DNA of 13,885 nt. It comes from an uncultured Muribaculaceae bacterium (GTDB taxonomy: Bacteria; Bacteroidota; Bacteroidia; Bacteroidales; Muribaculaceae). The notes beneath the pieces were generated by a model. That model was not told the DNA's origin. It made no database searches and saw only the letters and a list, made by a program, of their open reading frames with translations. Shown here one piece after another: positions 1 to 5,572 of this stretch (position 1 is the stretch's first letter; each line of letters begins with the position of its first letter). The stretch spans positions 1 through 13,885 of the forward strand of contig CAQFOZ010000051.1 of the NCBI GenBank assembly GCA_948788915.1. The letters are read 5' to 3'. The position numbers and the translations under genes are program-made.

Positions 1-96
1 GGAAAGAAATCGCTCAGTGAGCTCGATGAACTTCTTGACAAGCTTAACCTTTCCTTCGGAATGGATATTTCAAAATATAAATTAGACAAAGACTAA
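1..96 (+). CDS. rpoA: RNA polymerase alpha subunit, C-terminal end (partial)
   Basis: Only the last 31 codons are inside the window, in frame from base 1 to the TAA at 94-96. They read GKKSLSELDELLDKLNLSFG, then a short tail rich in Lys and Asp. The segment 'GKKSLxEL' followed by 'L..LNLSFGMD' matches the end of the alpha C-terminal domain, which binds UP elements and activators. The stop lies 6 bp before rplQ, the usual bacterial order at the end of the alpha operon. The identification rests on this short peptide plus the neighbouring rplQ. The 5' part is outside the window. Confidence 0.9.
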   Translation, partial: GKKSLSELDELLDKLNLSFGMDISKYKLDKD

Positions 97-102
97 TTCC
101 CA

Positions 103-606
103 ATGAGACATAATAAAAAATTCAACCACCTCAGCCGCAAGAAAGGACATCGCGAGGCTCTTCTCAAAAACCTTTCTATAGCTCTTATTGCACATAAGAG
201 GATCTTTACGACTGTGGCAAAAGCTAAAGCGTTGAGGGTTTTCGCAGAGCCTCTGATTACTCGTGCGAAAAAAGATGATATGCAGAACCGCCGTATCGTG
301 TTCAGCTACCTTCAGAATAAGGAGGCAATTAAGGAGTTGTTTGGCCCCATTTCAGAAAAAGTGGCTGACCGTCCCGGTGGCTATCTCCGCATAATCAAGA
401 CTGGTCATCGTCTTGGTGACAATGCTGAAATGTGTATGATTGAATTCGTTGATTTCAACGAGAATATGCTTGAAGCAGCTGCTCCTAAGAAAGCTAAAAC
501 GACACGTCGTTCTCGCTCTAAGAAAGCTACTGCGCCTGCAGCAGCTGAGACTCCGGCAGCTGAAGTAAAAGCTGAGGAAGCTCCCGCAGAGGAAAAAGCT
601 GAGTAA
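103..606 (+). CDS. rplQ: 50S ribosomal protein L17
   Basis: This encodes a 167-residue large-subunit ribosomal protein, which in known ribosomes lies near the polypeptide exit tunnel. The first ~120 residues are a typical L17 core: MRHNKKFNHLSRKKGHREAL at the N terminus, then the LLKNLSIALIAHKRIFTT segment, and a PGGYLRIIKTGHRLGDNAEM motif near residues 90-110. Residues ~125-167 form a low-complexity Ala/Lys/Glu tail absent from the ~127-residue E. coli protein but common in Bacteroidetes. The ATG lies 6 bp after the rpoA stop and has no clear Shine-Dalgarno, as is normal for this phylum. It is the last gene of the operon. Its stop codon lies inside the outer arm of the large palindrome that follows. 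Confidence 0.98.
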   Translation: MRHNKKFNHLSRKKGHREALLKNLSIALIAHKRIFTTVAKAKALRVFAEPLITRAKKDDMQNRRIVFSYLQNKEAIKELFGPISEKVADRPGGYLRIIKTGHRLGDNAEMCMIEFVDFNENMLEAAAPKKAKTTRRSRSKKATAPAAAETPAAEVKAEEAPAEEKAE

Positions 607-693
607 CCTATACTCATCATATATTAGGCAGGGGAAAGAGATATTATATCTCTTTCCCCTGCCTAATATATGATCCGATGAGTCTGTAGGTTA
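604..693. terminator. Large palindrome, probable bidirectional terminator
   Basis: Bases 616-644 and 646-674 are perfect reverse complements: 29-bp arms around one base (645). The core is AGGCAGGGGAAAGAGA paired with its complement. An outer pair, TAACCTA (604-610) with TAGGTTA (687-693), extends the symmetry to 90 bp, with short unpaired stretches between. It sits between the convergent ends of rplQ and the gene at 708-1385, so it can end transcription from both sides. No long T-run follows on either strand, so the extreme stem rather than a U-tract would have to do the work. Confidence 0.8.
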
Positions 694-707
694 TTATATA
701 TGCGATT

Positions 708-1385
708 TTAAGATCCGGAATGCGGATATTTCAGGAATGCGGCTTCGGGTAGCGATAAAAATCTGATCATTCTGTCCAATTGTTCTATGGAACCATATCC
801 ACGGGTGTATTCGATTGTGTATCGCAGTTTAAAAATGTCGTTAATTCCGCTATTGTTGATTGGCAAAGGTTCATCTGTCTGTTCGATGTCAGCTTTTACT
901 GAAAATTTTGCATCCGCTCCATCCTTGATGTGAATCAGACGGGGGATATATGAACTTGGTGACGGTTTGCACGACAGATATTCGGATATGAATGATATGG
1001 ATATATCTGTAATCGGTGAATCGAAATCAATTAGTATATCAATTCCGAGCCATTGTGTAAGAATGTTTTCTAATCCTGATACCAATTCTTCAGATGTGTT
1101 TGGAATGCACACCAGATAACCTGTTTCAGACACCTTGCGGAACATCTTTGTATGGTTTTCTTTTATATGCGATGTGACAAACGCAACTTTGCATCCTGCA
1201 CGTCTGAAAGTTTCTCCTATATGGTAGCCCTCTTCGCTTAGTTCGTCCAGTATTACTATTCTTCTGGGAGGAAATGAAAATTGTATCCTGTTGGTAGTCT
1301 GTAAATAACCGTTTTGTTTTGGCCTGGGTGAGAGCTTCCCGCTCATTAGCTCTTCCATGCGTTTCTCAAGATAATTGTCAGCCAT
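708..1385 (-). CDS. Degenerate SDR-like Rossmann protein, function unknown
   Basis: This is a 225-residue cytoplasmic protein with no signal peptide or membrane segment. Residues ~41-125 keep the spacing of a short-chain dehydrogenase N-terminal half: a beta strand RRIVIL, a helix ending FRRAGCKVAFV, then NTSEELVSGLENILTQWLGI followed by DILIDFD. Aligned by eye, the cofactor motif TGxxxGIG has become LDELSEEG, and the NNAG motif after 'IDVLV' has become DFDS. No Tyr-x-x-x-Lys active site is evident, and the second half is shorter than in true SDRs (about 250 residues). It therefore probably neither binds NAD(P) nor catalyses a redox step. The ATG at 1383-1385 is the only sensible start. It faces rplQ head to head across the palindrome. 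The SDR relationship is my reading of sequence pattern and could be wrong. A regulatory or scaffold role would be a guess. Confidence 0.55.
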   Translation of the reverse strand: MADNYLEKRMEELMSGKLSPRPKQNGYLQTTNRIQFSFPPRRIVILDELSEEGYHIGETFRRAGCKVAFVTSHIKENHTKMFRKVSETGYLVCIPNTSEELVSGLENILTQWLGIDILIDFDSPITDISISFISEYLSCKPSPSSYIPRLIHIKDGADAKFSVKADIEQTDEPLPINNSGINDIFKLRYTIEYTRGYGSIEQLDRMIRFLSLPEAAFLKYPHSGS

Positions 1386-1426
1386 ATGGTCTATCTGTCG
1401 GTAATTCTATGATTATTGGAAATATG

Positions 1427-1611
1427 TAAGTAGTTGAGATAAATTAATGAACATATAAAACGATGATATTTTTGAGTCGATTTTGGTGCGGAGCGAAGGA
1501 GCATATATACATATGCGACTGAACGACAAACCGAAAGCAACCAAAAAGATCGAGTTTTATAGTTCAAGATTAAAATAATACATATATCGATTAATTTTTC
1601 TCAGCTACTTA
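1427..1611. repeat. Palindromic intergenic element, about 185 bp
   Basis: The outer arms 1427-1448 and 1590-1611 are inverted repeats matching at 20 of 22 positions (TAAGTAGTTGAGA... against TAAGTAGCTGAGA... on the other strand). A second, imperfect pair lies inside: GTCGATTTTGGTGC (1476-1489) against the complement of 1537-1553. The centre carries GCATAT (1501-1506) and ATATGC (1511-1516) around ATAC. The element fills nearly all of the 230-bp gap between the two minus-strand genes. No transposase and no clear target duplication are visible. The shape fits a MITE-like or REP-like element, or a structured RNA or terminator downstream of cls. I see no separate rho-independent terminator for cls. 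Confidence 0.7.
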
Positions 1612-1615
1612 AAAG

Positions 1616-3046
1616 TTAAAGGATTGGAGAGACAAGTCGCAGAATGGATTCAAGCATCCGTTGCGACAATGGGCGCTTGCGCCATTTCGGGAAGCTTAGT
1701 TTAGTGCAATTTTTAATGTCCTCGAAGAATATGTCGCGCATTTGTCGGTTAAACACCTTATCATACACAATGAGGCTACATTCAAAATTATTTTCAAAAC
1801 TGCGGTAGTCAAAGTTGGTAGAGCCTGCAATAACAATATCCTCATCTATGATAATTGATTTGGCGTGCAACATACCGGGATTGTACTTATAAACTTTTAT
1901 GCCGGCTTTAAGACATTGCGTAATATAGGAGTAGCTGGCATATTGAAGCATATGTGAGTCATTCTGCCCGGGAATCATTATCCGTACATCTATTTTAGAC
2001 AATGCGGCGGCCTCAAGAGCATGTTGCAGTGCATCGGTCGGAAGGAAATAGGGGGTTTGTATATATATGGAGCGTGTTGCTCCTGAAATCGCTTTGTGAA
2101 AGCATAGAGCGAGACTGTCCCAGGAATCAGTCGGTCCGGAACTGATAAGTTGCATGCCGATGCTGTTATGCAGCAAGGTCCTGCCAAATGGAGGATACTC
2201 CATTGCTTCAGGATTATTCTTGAAATTCCAGTCTACTACGAAGGAATAGGTCAGAGCTTCAACTATATCGCCCCTCAGACGGAAATGTGTGTCGCGCCAT
2301 GGACCTCCGTCATTGCCTCCGTATACATATCTGTCAGCGATGTTCATCCCTCCGATATATCCTGTCTCTCTGTCAATCACCACGAGTTTACGGTGATTGC
2401 GCCAGTTTATGCGGTTGGCAAGTTGTGGGAAATTCACACGAAAGAATGGATGCACGTCTATCCCGTTTTCCTGCATCCTGCGGAAGAACTTGCTTTTGGC
2501 ACTGAAACTTCCTACATGGTCATATATCACTTTTACCTCAACTCCCTCCCTGGCTTTGCCTATCAGTATCTCCGATATTTCTGTACCTATTTTGTCATCG
2601 GAAAATATATAATACTGCAGATATATGGATTTTCGTGCTCTAATTAGATCCTTTTTAAGAGATCTGAATTTGTCAGCACCGTTTGTGAAAATTTCTATTT
2701 CGTTGTTTTCTGTGTAGAATGAAGAGTTAAGCGAGCGACCGAGCTTTATCAGGTTCTTGGATGCTTGTGTCAGATCCAGATTGGTAATGTTGACGTGTGT
2801 CGGAGTCATGTTGCTGAGGATTTTGCGCTTGTTCATTTTTGAGATCATGTGCTCTCCGCGAAGGCTCCTTCCGAAAAAAAGATAGAAAACGAGACCGATT
2901 ACCGGGAGAAAAATCAGCGCGATAACCCATGCCAGTGAGCGGATGGGATTCCTATTTTCCTTGAGCACAACGGCAACGCAGCTTATAATTGTGATTGCAT
3001 AAGCTATGAGAATTGCTATATTTATCCAATAACTGATACTATACAT
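1616..3046 (-). CDS. cls: Cardiolipin synthase (phospholipase D family)
   Basis: This is a 476-residue inner-membrane enzyme that condenses two phosphatidylglycerol molecules (or a related donor) into cardiolipin. Two N-terminal membrane segments (about residues 8-28 and 38-58) are followed by two phospholipase D domains. Both HKD motifs are intact: NHRKLVVID with H218, K220 and D225, and LHAKSIIID with H394, K396 and D401, each followed by the expected GG.N or GS.N element. The length matches bacterial ClsA/ClsB-type enzymes (~480). I chose the ATG at 3044-3046. An in-frame TTG one codon upstream is possible but unneeded, and an AGAGGA sequence lies just before. A consensus promoter (3067-3097) drives this gene. 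The next gene downstream is separated by the palindromic element. Confidence 0.95.
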   Translation of the reverse strand: MYSISYWINIAILIAYAITIISCVAVVLKENRNPIRSLAWVIALIFLPVIGLVFYLFFGRSLRGEHMISKMNKRKILSNMTPTHVNITNLDLTQASKNLIKLGRSLNSSFYTENNEIEIFTNGADKFRSLKKDLIRARKSIYLQYYIFSDDKIGTEISEILIGKAREGVEVKVIYDHVGSFSAKSKFFRRMQENGIDVHPFFRVNFPQLANRINWRNHRKLVVIDRETGYIGGMNIADRYVYGGNDGGPWRDTHFRLRGDIVEALTYSFVVDWNFKNNPEAMEYPPFGRTLLHNSIGMQLISSGPTDSWDSLALCFHKAISGATRSIYIQTPYFLPTDALQHALEAAALSKIDVRIMIPGQNDSHMLQYASYSYITQCLKAGIKVYKYNPGMLHAKSIIIDEDIVIAGSTNFDYRSFENNFECSLIVYDKVFNRQMRDIFFEDIKNCTKLSFPKWRKRPLSQRMLESILRLVSPIL

Positions 3047-3066
3047 CAAATATTCCTCTGCAATCC

Positions 3067-3097
3067 CAAATATAATAAAAAAATAAAATATAACAAA
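3067..3097 (-). promoter_or_regulatory. Bacteroidales-type promoter of cls
   Basis: On the minus strand, TTTG (3094-3097) is followed after exactly 19 bp by TATATTTG (3067-3074). This matches the known Bacteroides vegetative promoter (TTTG at -33, TAnnTTTG at -7). Transcription would start near 3060, giving a leader of only ~12-15 nt before the cls ATG. The -33 box overlaps the foot of the glycerophosphodiesterase terminator. Confidence 0.75.
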
Positions 3098-3138
3098 AAT
3101 ATCCTCGATTCCAATGTGAATTGAAATCGAGGATATTT
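3097..3138 (-). terminator. Intrinsic terminator of the glycerophosphodiesterase gene
   Basis: AAATATCCTCGATT (3097-3110) and its exact complement (3125-3138) form a 14-bp stem, extended by CAAT/ATTG (3112-3115, 3120-3123) past one mismatch. On the minus strand the stem is followed by a T-rich run (TTTTTGTTATATTTT), as expected for termination after the gene ending at 3165. Confidence 0.8.
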
Positions 3139-3164
3139 ATTAAAGTAGTTATTCTTTATATTTT

Positions 3165-4058
3165 TTATTCGTGACGTCCGATGGAACGCAGGTAGCTGAG
3201 CAGAAGCTGAGGACGGTCGGATTGTACTAATGTTGCTCCTGTTTCCAGAAGTTTGCCGTATATTTCCGCAGGATTACCGTACATTGCGGCATCATCACAA
3301 AGGCCTCCATTGTGTGTGTCCCATAAGGCATTGACCCATAATTTAGCTCCAGTGTTATGTATCTTTTTCAGTGTCTTCTGTACTTCAGGTGTGTATTCGG
3401 GCCATACAACCTCGAAAGCTGCCGGAACATATCCTGAACTCAGATAACTGTCTGCAAGTTTCTGGGCATTTTTCTTTGTATAGTCTACGATGGGAAAATA
3501 CACCATCCTGCCATTTATTTTATTCATGACCTTTTCCAAAGGTTTGTTACCTTTGATGATCATTTGGTCTGTGACGCCCATTTCATCGGTTATTTCCAAT
3601 ACTTTGTCGAAATATTCATATCCCTTATCGATGTTTACGACAACTTTGTCTTTGCAGACGGCCAAGGCTTCACGTAAAGTGGGCATTTTTATTTGCGTAC
3701 GACAGCCATGACCAGATTTAAGCGTCAGCTGAGATATTGAATCGTACGTCCATTCAGACACTTTCCCTTTACCGGAAGTGGTACGGTCGAGAGTGCGATC
3801 ATGGCAGATCACGAGCACGCTGTCTTTTGTCATTTGAAGATCTATCTCGATAATATCAACTCCCATGTCGATAGCTGATTTCATGGCCGGAATTGAGTTT
3901 TCGGGATGATTCCGCCAATCTGAGCGATGGCTTGCAACAAGTACTTTATTCGACTTTGGGTCAAGAAGTTCTTTCATGATTCTCTTTGCACGGTTTTCCG
4001 CCGTTGACAGAGATGAAACCAAAATAATAGAAGAGAGAAGTAAAAATAACTTTTTCAT
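3165..4058 (-). CDS. Glycerophosphodiester phosphodiesterase, exported
   Basis: This encodes a 297-residue GlpQ/UgpQ-type enzyme that splits glycerophosphodiesters, such as deacylated phospholipids, to glycerol-3-phosphate and an alcohol. MKKLFLLLSSIILVSSLSTA is a clear signal peptide, so it acts in the periplasm or on the envelope. GDPD family motifs follow: VASHRSDWRNHPENS (H44, R45, E53), then DIIEIDLQMTKDS (E71, D73), then VICHDRTLDRTT (H86), the metal and catalytic core in known members. The usual 'HRG' is 'HRS' here. The open frame runs 67 codons further upstream, to 4259, but that part is a translation of the two 64-bp intergenic repeats and would bury the signal peptide. The ATG at 4056-4058 is therefore the right start. 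It lies next to cls, and both handle phospholipids, but each has its own promoter. Confidence 0.92.
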   Translation of the reverse strand: MKKLFLLLSSIILVSSLSTAENRAKRIMKELLDPKSNKVLVASHRSDWRNHPENSIPAMKSAIDMGVDIIEIDLQMTKDSVLVICHDRTLDRTTSGKGKVSEWTYDSISQLTLKSGHGCRTQIKMPTLREALAVCKDKVVVNIDKGYEYFDKVLEITDEMGVTDQMIIKGNKPLEKVMNKINGRMVYFPIVDYTKKNAQKLADSYLSSGYVPAAFEVVWPEYTPEVQKTLKKIHNTGAKLWVNALWDTHNGGLCDDAAMYGNPAEIYGKLLETGATLVQSDRPQLLLSYLRSIGRHE

Positions 4059-4105
4059 AGACTGTATTAATTTTAGAAGCTTTGAAACTTCTTTGAAAAA
4101 CAACG

Positions 4106-4136
4106 CAAATATACGAAGAATATTCGACGAAACATA
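4106..4136 (-). promoter_or_regulatory. Proximal promoter of the glycerophosphodiesterase gene
   Basis: On the minus strand TATATTTG (4106-4113) matches TAnnTTTG, with TATG (4133-4136; consensus TTTG, 3 of 4) 19 bp upstream. A start near 4099 gives a ~40-nt leader. An identical box pair in the second repeat copy lies 85 bp upstream (4191-4198 and 4218-4221), so two promoters may act in tandem. Confidence 0.6.
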
Positions 4137-4254
4137 ATAGCGAATGTCGGGCAAAGCCCGGTTCGCGGTCGCAAAGCGAATTGTGTGAGTCAAATATACG
4201 AAGAATATTCGACGAAACATAATAGCGAATGTCGGGCAAAGCCCGGTTCGCGGT
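4106..4254. repeat. Two identical 64-bp repeats carrying hairpins and a promoter box
   Basis: The copies at 4106-4169 and 4191-4254 are identical over 64 bp and are separated by 21 bp (period 85). Each contains the hairpin CGGGC-AAA-GCCCG, extended by GCGAA/TTCGC around it, and the palindrome GAATATTC. The spacer adds TCGC-AAA-GCGA (4169-4179), another stem with an AAA loop. Each copy ends in CAAATATA, which read on the minus strand is a -7 promoter box. Perfect identity means recent duplication or ongoing homogenisation. The element type is not known to me. Confidence 0.85.
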
Positions 4255-4269
4255 GACAAATCAAATTTA

Positions 4270-4455
4270 TTAGAAACTGTTTAAATTTTTTAGAAACTGT
4301 TTAAATTTATTTTCGAGGGAATTTCACAAGTCGAGGAGGTTGCATATTGGAATATGCAGCCAACGAGACCTTTTGGAATTCACCGGAAAGACCCTTCGGG
4401 CGGATGAAAAGAATTTCCATGACACCCTCTAAAATATAATTCGTGTTAAATTCAA
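4270..4455. repeat. Structured intergenic repeat element with inverted ends
   Basis: It starts with a 20-bp unit duplicated in tandem (4270-4289 and 4290-4309, 19 of 20 identical; TTAGAAACTGTTTAAATTT). Inverted ends TATTTTCGAGGG (starting about 4309) and CCCTCTAAAATA (4425-4436) pair with one mismatch. The interior holds a hairpin GGTTGCATATT / AATATGCAGCC (about 4338-4361, one G-T pair). The right end is a 23-bp sequence (4433-4455) that recurs exactly at 5539-5561. No transposase is present. It lies between the divergent glycerophosphodiesterase and cysE genes, and the minus strand contains a 37-codon open frame. Confidence 0.65.
4307..4420 (-). CDS. Possible 37-residue ORF inside the repeat element
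   Basis: An ATG at 4418-4420 opens a frame to the TAA at 4307-4309. The peptide begins MEILFIRPKGLSGEFQKVSL and ends in KFPRK. It is basic with a few aromatics and has no recognisable domain. The frame spans almost exactly the segment between the element's inverted ends. It overlaps the central hairpin, so the codons may only reflect the palindrome. There is no promoter match or Shine-Dalgarno. I give it as a candidate only: it may be a spurious frame in a non-coding repeat. Confidence 0.25.
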   Translation of the reverse strand: MEILFIRPKGLSGEFQKVSLAAYSNMQPPRLVKFPRK

Positions 4456-4501
4456 ACACACTCTTGGAGTCAGGTATATGAAAAAAATAAGGAGTGTGTT
4501 T
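4454..4501. repeat. Inverted repeat in the cysE upstream region
   Basis: AAACACACTC (4454-4463) and GAGTGTGTTT (4492-4501) are exact complements separated by 28 bp that include an A-rich run. The right arm overlaps the presumed -33 region of the cysE promoter. It could be an operator, or a terminator for transcripts entering from either side. Confidence 0.4.
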
Positions 4502-4528
4502 ATTTCTGAACTAAATTTTTTAATTTTG
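4498..4528 (+). promoter_or_regulatory. Probable cysE promoter
   Basis: TAATTTTG (4521-4528) matches TAnnTTTG. About 18-19 bp upstream lies GTTTA (4498-4502), a partial match to the -33 TTTG box. A start near 4535 gives a leader of ~23 nt to the cysE ATG. Confidence 0.55.
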
Positions 4529-4557
4529 TACTACAAGGTAATTAGATTAGTTGGGTT

Positions 4558-5466
4558 ATGAGAAGTAAGGAAATCGAGGATATCCTGTTAAAGAATGCGA
4601 AGATTCTTTCAGAATCTTCATCCGGAGAGGATAAAATGAAGCCATGTAACGGTGCGATGTATCCCTCGGTCGATGCTATAAAAGAAATTATCTCAATAGT
4701 CAAGGCTGTTGTCTTTCCTGATTTTTTTGATAGCGGGTATAACAGTAGTAATTTTCGCGGGCATTCAATTGGAGTGAACGTGGAACGTCTCCATTCCATT
4801 CTCAGCATAGAGATAGGAAAGGCTCTTTGTTTTGACAGTGATCTGCAGAATTCCGAGTGTGGGGATAGAAGCTCCTTGCTTGCCGCCGGGTTCATAGATA
4901 ATCTGCCTGAGATAAAAAGGTTGCTACTGACAGATGTGATTGCCATATTCAATAATGATCCTGCTGCTGACAACTTTGCAGAAGTTGTGTTGAGCTATCC
5001 TGCTATCAATGCAATGACTCACTACCGAACGGCACATTCCTTGCATAATCTTGGAATCCCTATTCTTCCACGTGTCATATCGGAATTTGCCCATTCTGTT
5101 ACAGGTATTGACATAAATCCCGGTGCGCAGATAGGTGAATATTTTGCAATAGATCACGGCACTGGTGTGGTTATAGGCGAAACAGCTATTGTAGGAGATC
5201 ACGTCACTCTTTATCAGGGTGTGACATTAGGTGCCAAGAATTTCTCATATGACAATGACGGGCATCCGGTAAATATTCCGCGTCATCCCATAATCGAGAA
5301 TAATGTCACAATATATTCCAATTCCTCGATTCTCGGGAGGATTACAGTAGGTCATGATTCTGTGATAGGAGGTAATATCTGGCTGACACATTCTGTGCCT
5401 CCAGGATCTCGCATCCTGCAACGAAAGGCAGTAGATACTCAGTTTATCGGTGGTTTAGGCATCTGA
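4558..5466 (+). CDS. cysE: Serine O-acetyltransferase
   Basis: This 302-residue cytoplasmic enzyme makes O-acetylserine from serine and acetyl-CoA, the committed step of cysteine synthesis. Residues ~1-160 are the helical SAT N-terminal domain with the NDPAA motif (D134). The rest is a left-handed beta helix of hexapeptide repeats. The catalytic segment IDHGTGVVIGETAIVGDHVT contains D199 and H200, and RHPII contains H253. These correspond to D157/H158 and H193 of E. coli CysE. The loop before RHPII (residues ~226-251) is longer than in E. coli. The protein ends in Gly-Ile. In known SATs a terminal Ile inserts into the CysK active site to form the cysteine synthase complex, so that interaction is likely kept. 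It is a single-gene transcript with its own promoter and terminator, and no cysK is nearby. The E. coli enzyme has 273 residues. Confidence 0.95.
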   Translation: MRSKEIEDILLKNAKILSESSSGEDKMKPCNGAMYPSVDAIKEIISIVKAVVFPDFFDSGYNSSNFRGHSIGVNVERLHSILSIEIGKALCFDSDLQNSECGDRSSLLAAGFIDNLPEIKRLLLTDVIAIFNNDPAADNFAEVVLSYPAINAMTHYRTAHSLHNLGIPILPRVISEFAHSVTGIDINPGAQIGEYFAIDHGTGVVIGETAIVGDHVTLYQGVTLGAKNFSYDNDGHPVNIPRHPIIENNVTIYSNSSILGRITVGHDSVIGGNIWLTHSVPPGSRILQRKAVDTQFIGGLGI

Positions 5467-5489
5467 TAACGGATATCTGCCTAAAAACA

Positions 5490-5532
5490 AAAGGTTCCAT
5501 TCCAGATATATGTTTTGTGGAATGGAACCTTT
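5490..5532. terminator. Terminator shared by cysE and the GH3 gene
   Basis: AAAGGTTCCATTCCA (5490-5504) and its exact complement (5518-5532) form a 15-bp stem with a 13-base loop between convergent genes. On the minus strand it is followed by TTTTGTTTTTAGG, a good U-tract, so it clearly ends the GH3 transcript. On the plus strand the tail (TTTGGGC) is weaker. Confidence 0.85.
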
Positions 5533-5538
5533 GGGCTT

Positions 5539-5561
5539 AATATAATTCGTGTTAAATTCAA
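5539..5561. repeat. Second copy of the 23-bp end of the 4270-4455 element
   Basis: This sequence (AATATAATTCGTG onward) is identical over 23 bp to 4433-4455, the right end of the intergenic repeat element upstream of cysE. The bases on either side differ. The two copies lie in the same orientation on either side of cysE, 1106 bp apart. It may be a remnant end of the same element family. Confidence 0.7.
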
Positions 5562-5572
5562 CTCTCTCTAAG

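Noticed and set aside
405..620. Open frame on the opposite strand of rplQ.
   Set aside because: It is an antisense shadow of the repetitive Ala/Lys tail with no independent support.
1427..1611. CRISPR-like or insertion-sequence interpretation of the repeats in this window.
   Set aside because: There are no regularly spaced repeats with unique spacers, no cas genes and no transposase; the structure is a single palindromic element.
2150..2647. 165-codon plus-strand frame within cls.
   Set aside because: It lies wholly inside the well-supported cardiolipin synthase gene, has no promoter and resembles no known protein.
4059..4259. 67-codon N-terminal extension of the glycerophosphodiesterase reading frame.
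   Set aside because: It is a translation of the two 64-bp intergenic repeats and lies upstream of a clear signal peptide that starts at 4058.
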